DNA of 64,000 nt, from NCBI GenBank assembly GCA_023055505.1, contig JALIRH010000023.1, forward strand, positions 10,350,271 through 10,414,270. Reading direction: 5' to 3'. The position numbers and the translations under genes are program-made. Source of the stretch: Callipepla californica brunnescens. Its lineage: Eukaryota; Chordata; Aves; Galliformes; Odontophoridae. The notes below the pieces were generated by a model. The model had not been told where the DNA came from, ran no database searches, and saw nothing but the letters and a program-made list of their open reading frames with translations. Positions 62,079 to 64,000 of the stretch are shown here, piece by piece. The number at the start of each line of letters is the position of its first letter. Positions within the stretch are counted from its first letter, which is position 1.

Positions 62079-64000
62079 AACGCTGTTTGATTGATTATTG
62101 CAAAAGTAGTTGCCCACTGCACAGTGATTAAAGTACAGGTAGAAAACCAAGGGCTGGGGCATGAAAATGGAGAGTCTGAGTTTGAAGAAAGACCCTCTGG
62201 AGAGCAAAATAAACAGCTGTGTGTGGCCTAGAAATGAAGACACAACCCAGAGCTAACAAACATGGATTTGGATCTCTGAGTAAAGAAACTACCTACTTTT
62301 ACTTTACGAAGGAGTCAGGACTTAGAAATATACAGGATTTCTTGCCTGCTGTCTTACTCTTGCACCTTTGAATTCATCTCTGCCTTCTTCACCACGTTCT
62401 CTCAAGTTCAGTCACTTGTCCCTGTGCAGCATGTAGCTTCTTCAAAGCATGTTCTGCACAATCTGTAGGGAGTAGTCTCAGTGCTGCTCAAGAGATAAGC
62501 TGAAGATAAAGAGATATCCCATTATTTGAACTCTATTCTCTAAATAATCTCTAATCCCATAAAATCTGGTTTCCATCTTTGGCCAAGCCACAGTAAAATC
62601 TCCTGGTGTCACTACAGATCACTGCTTTTCTGTCCAGTTTTCTTCATCCTCCTCTGTACAGCCTCTCCTCTGTAACCTATTTTGATCAAACTTCGTAACA
62701 AAATCAGTGCTTTGTCTCCTTCCCACACATTGGGAAATTACGAATATGTTTAACTTTGTGTCTTCAGAAGTCTGATGGTTTCTTTCATTGCTTTTTGTAA
62801 ATATTTAATCTTAGCTCCACAAGAGACTGTTTCCTTTAAGCAATATATGCTAACATTTCCTGTAGTTCATCATTTTTTTTACAGTTTCCACTTTGTATTC
62901 TCCATTTATATATCAGTTTTTCTTGTTTTTTTCTTTTCTTTATCTTTTTTTTCCAACTGTTGTATGAAAGGTATCCCTATTTTATAACTATTCTACTTTT
63001 TCAAAGAAAGATTAAGCATTCCTACACAGTGAATGAAGTTGGCTTTCCTGCTACCTCTTTAAACAAAACTTTATTTAAAATCACTTGTGAAACCAGAAAG
63101 ATCAACAGATTAGACAGTAGTTCAAGGTTCAGATCAGGAGGCTTATAAACTGCTCTTCTTGACATCCAAATAAACCTGTTACTCAGCTTTTCTTGTGACA
63201 AAACAGGAATTTATCTTACTTAAGCCAGAGGAAAGAGTAGTAGGGCAGAGTAATTATATTGATTATTTCTTTCCAAGTAGTATTACAATGAAGTTTTCTC
63301 CTCTTGTTCTTGTGACTCATTCTTGGGACATCTGAACCAAAAAGCTGCTGACCTACATCAAGAGTATCAGCAATTACAACAAAAACAAACGCATTGCAAT
63401 TCAGGTAATTAATTATGAAGGTGTATTTTTACTTAGAAGAAAAAAAAATGCATCCTTTTATAGTCTCTTTTAACAAAATAAATCAAACAAATACAGGAAG
63501 TAATAGTCCAAGGGGCAGAAAATGTGTTCAAATGCTAAGCTGGAATCTTCCAAGCAGTCAGCATGAGTTAGGTACATAAATATTGCTGAATCCATTTCTT
63601 GAAATACCATCCCAGGAAGAAAACCATGCAAATCCACATATAGCATTCACAAATGTTTATTAATAAGATATTTCCTAGGTCAACTAAGTATTTGTGATTG
63701 CATCTACCATTGAGGGCAGTGTTACAAGAAAGTACAACAGAAGTGTTTGGGAAGCTAGTGGTAAATTTGAAGGAGATATGGAAATTAGAAAGCCCTGCAC
63801 ATTCTACAACACCATGGAGTGGGTAGAAGTTAAATACAGAAATGATTTCTAATGACCCGTGCTGGGTATTGTATTTCTTGCTCCCTGATACTGCATCAGC
63901 CAATCAACCAGCTGCAAATATGTAGTCTAATTTCCATTAAACAGAGCAACATGGTGGTATTCCAATCAGTAGGATGTGAAGATCTTGGAGCAGACTGAAC
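62079..64000. other. Unique DNA, no gene seen
   Basis: A pyrimidine-rich stretch lies at about 62870-62955. The 111-codon minus frame at 63903-63568 has no recognised domain. The window ends in unique sequence. Confidence 0.65.

Noticed and set aside
1..64000. CRISPR arrays, bacterial operons, phage or integrated virus genes
   Set aside because: The sequence is clearly vertebrate nuclear DNA. No regularly spaced repeats, LTR pairs, gag or env-like frames, tRNA genes or rRNA genes were recognised.

Overview
This window looks like nuclear DNA from a bird. Every transposable element I can recognise is a CR1-type LINE: short 3' fragments in both orientations, several ending in the typical ATTCTRTG-type tail. 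I see no SINEs, L1 elements or LTR elements. The DNA is A+T-rich, low in CpG, carries many simple repeats and has no dense genes. A galliform such as chicken is plausible, but the species is inferred. The window fits an intergenic desert or a very large intron on a macrochromosome.

I find no intact protein-coding gene. The longest open frames outside CR1 are about 120-165 codons, which is about what chance gives in 64 kb of A+T-rich DNA on six frames. None shows a family I recognise. A few short segments have convincing splice-site geometry: 4295-4345 (+), 22795-22925 (- or +), 40791-41075 (+) and 36730-36765 (+). They are listed as unconfirmed exon candidates.

Layout. From 1 to 8.2 kb the DNA is unique, with one exon candidate near 4.3 kb. 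A GATA microsatellite sits at 8.18 kb and a CR1 end at 8.9-9.3 kb. From 9.3 to 17.55 kb it is unique with small tandem repeats. From 17.5 to 33 kb lies a CR1-rich segment with five copies: plus strand at 17.6 and 25.0 kb, minus strand at 26.9, 29.8 and 32.6 kb. Three of these still encode recognisable but broken reverse-transcriptase or C-terminal protein. From 33 to 47.8 kb the DNA is unique except for a perfect 288-bp tandem duplication at 44.84-45.42 kb and a 22-bp palindrome at 46.25 kb. A CR1 fragment at 47.9-48.35 kb carries a GGAAC/GGAAT pentamer array at its 3' end. A perfect 22-bp inverted repeat lies at 49.92-49.98 kb and an old CR1 remnant at 50.2-50.4 kb. From 50.4 to 64 kb it is unique sequence with low-complexity tracts.

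No multi-gene system is present. The points most worth a second look are the perfect 288-bp duplication, the hairpin at 49.9 kb, the two long perfect palindromes with transcription-factor-like cores (26.24 and 46.25 kb), the polarised pentamer array at the CR1 tail, and the exon candidates.
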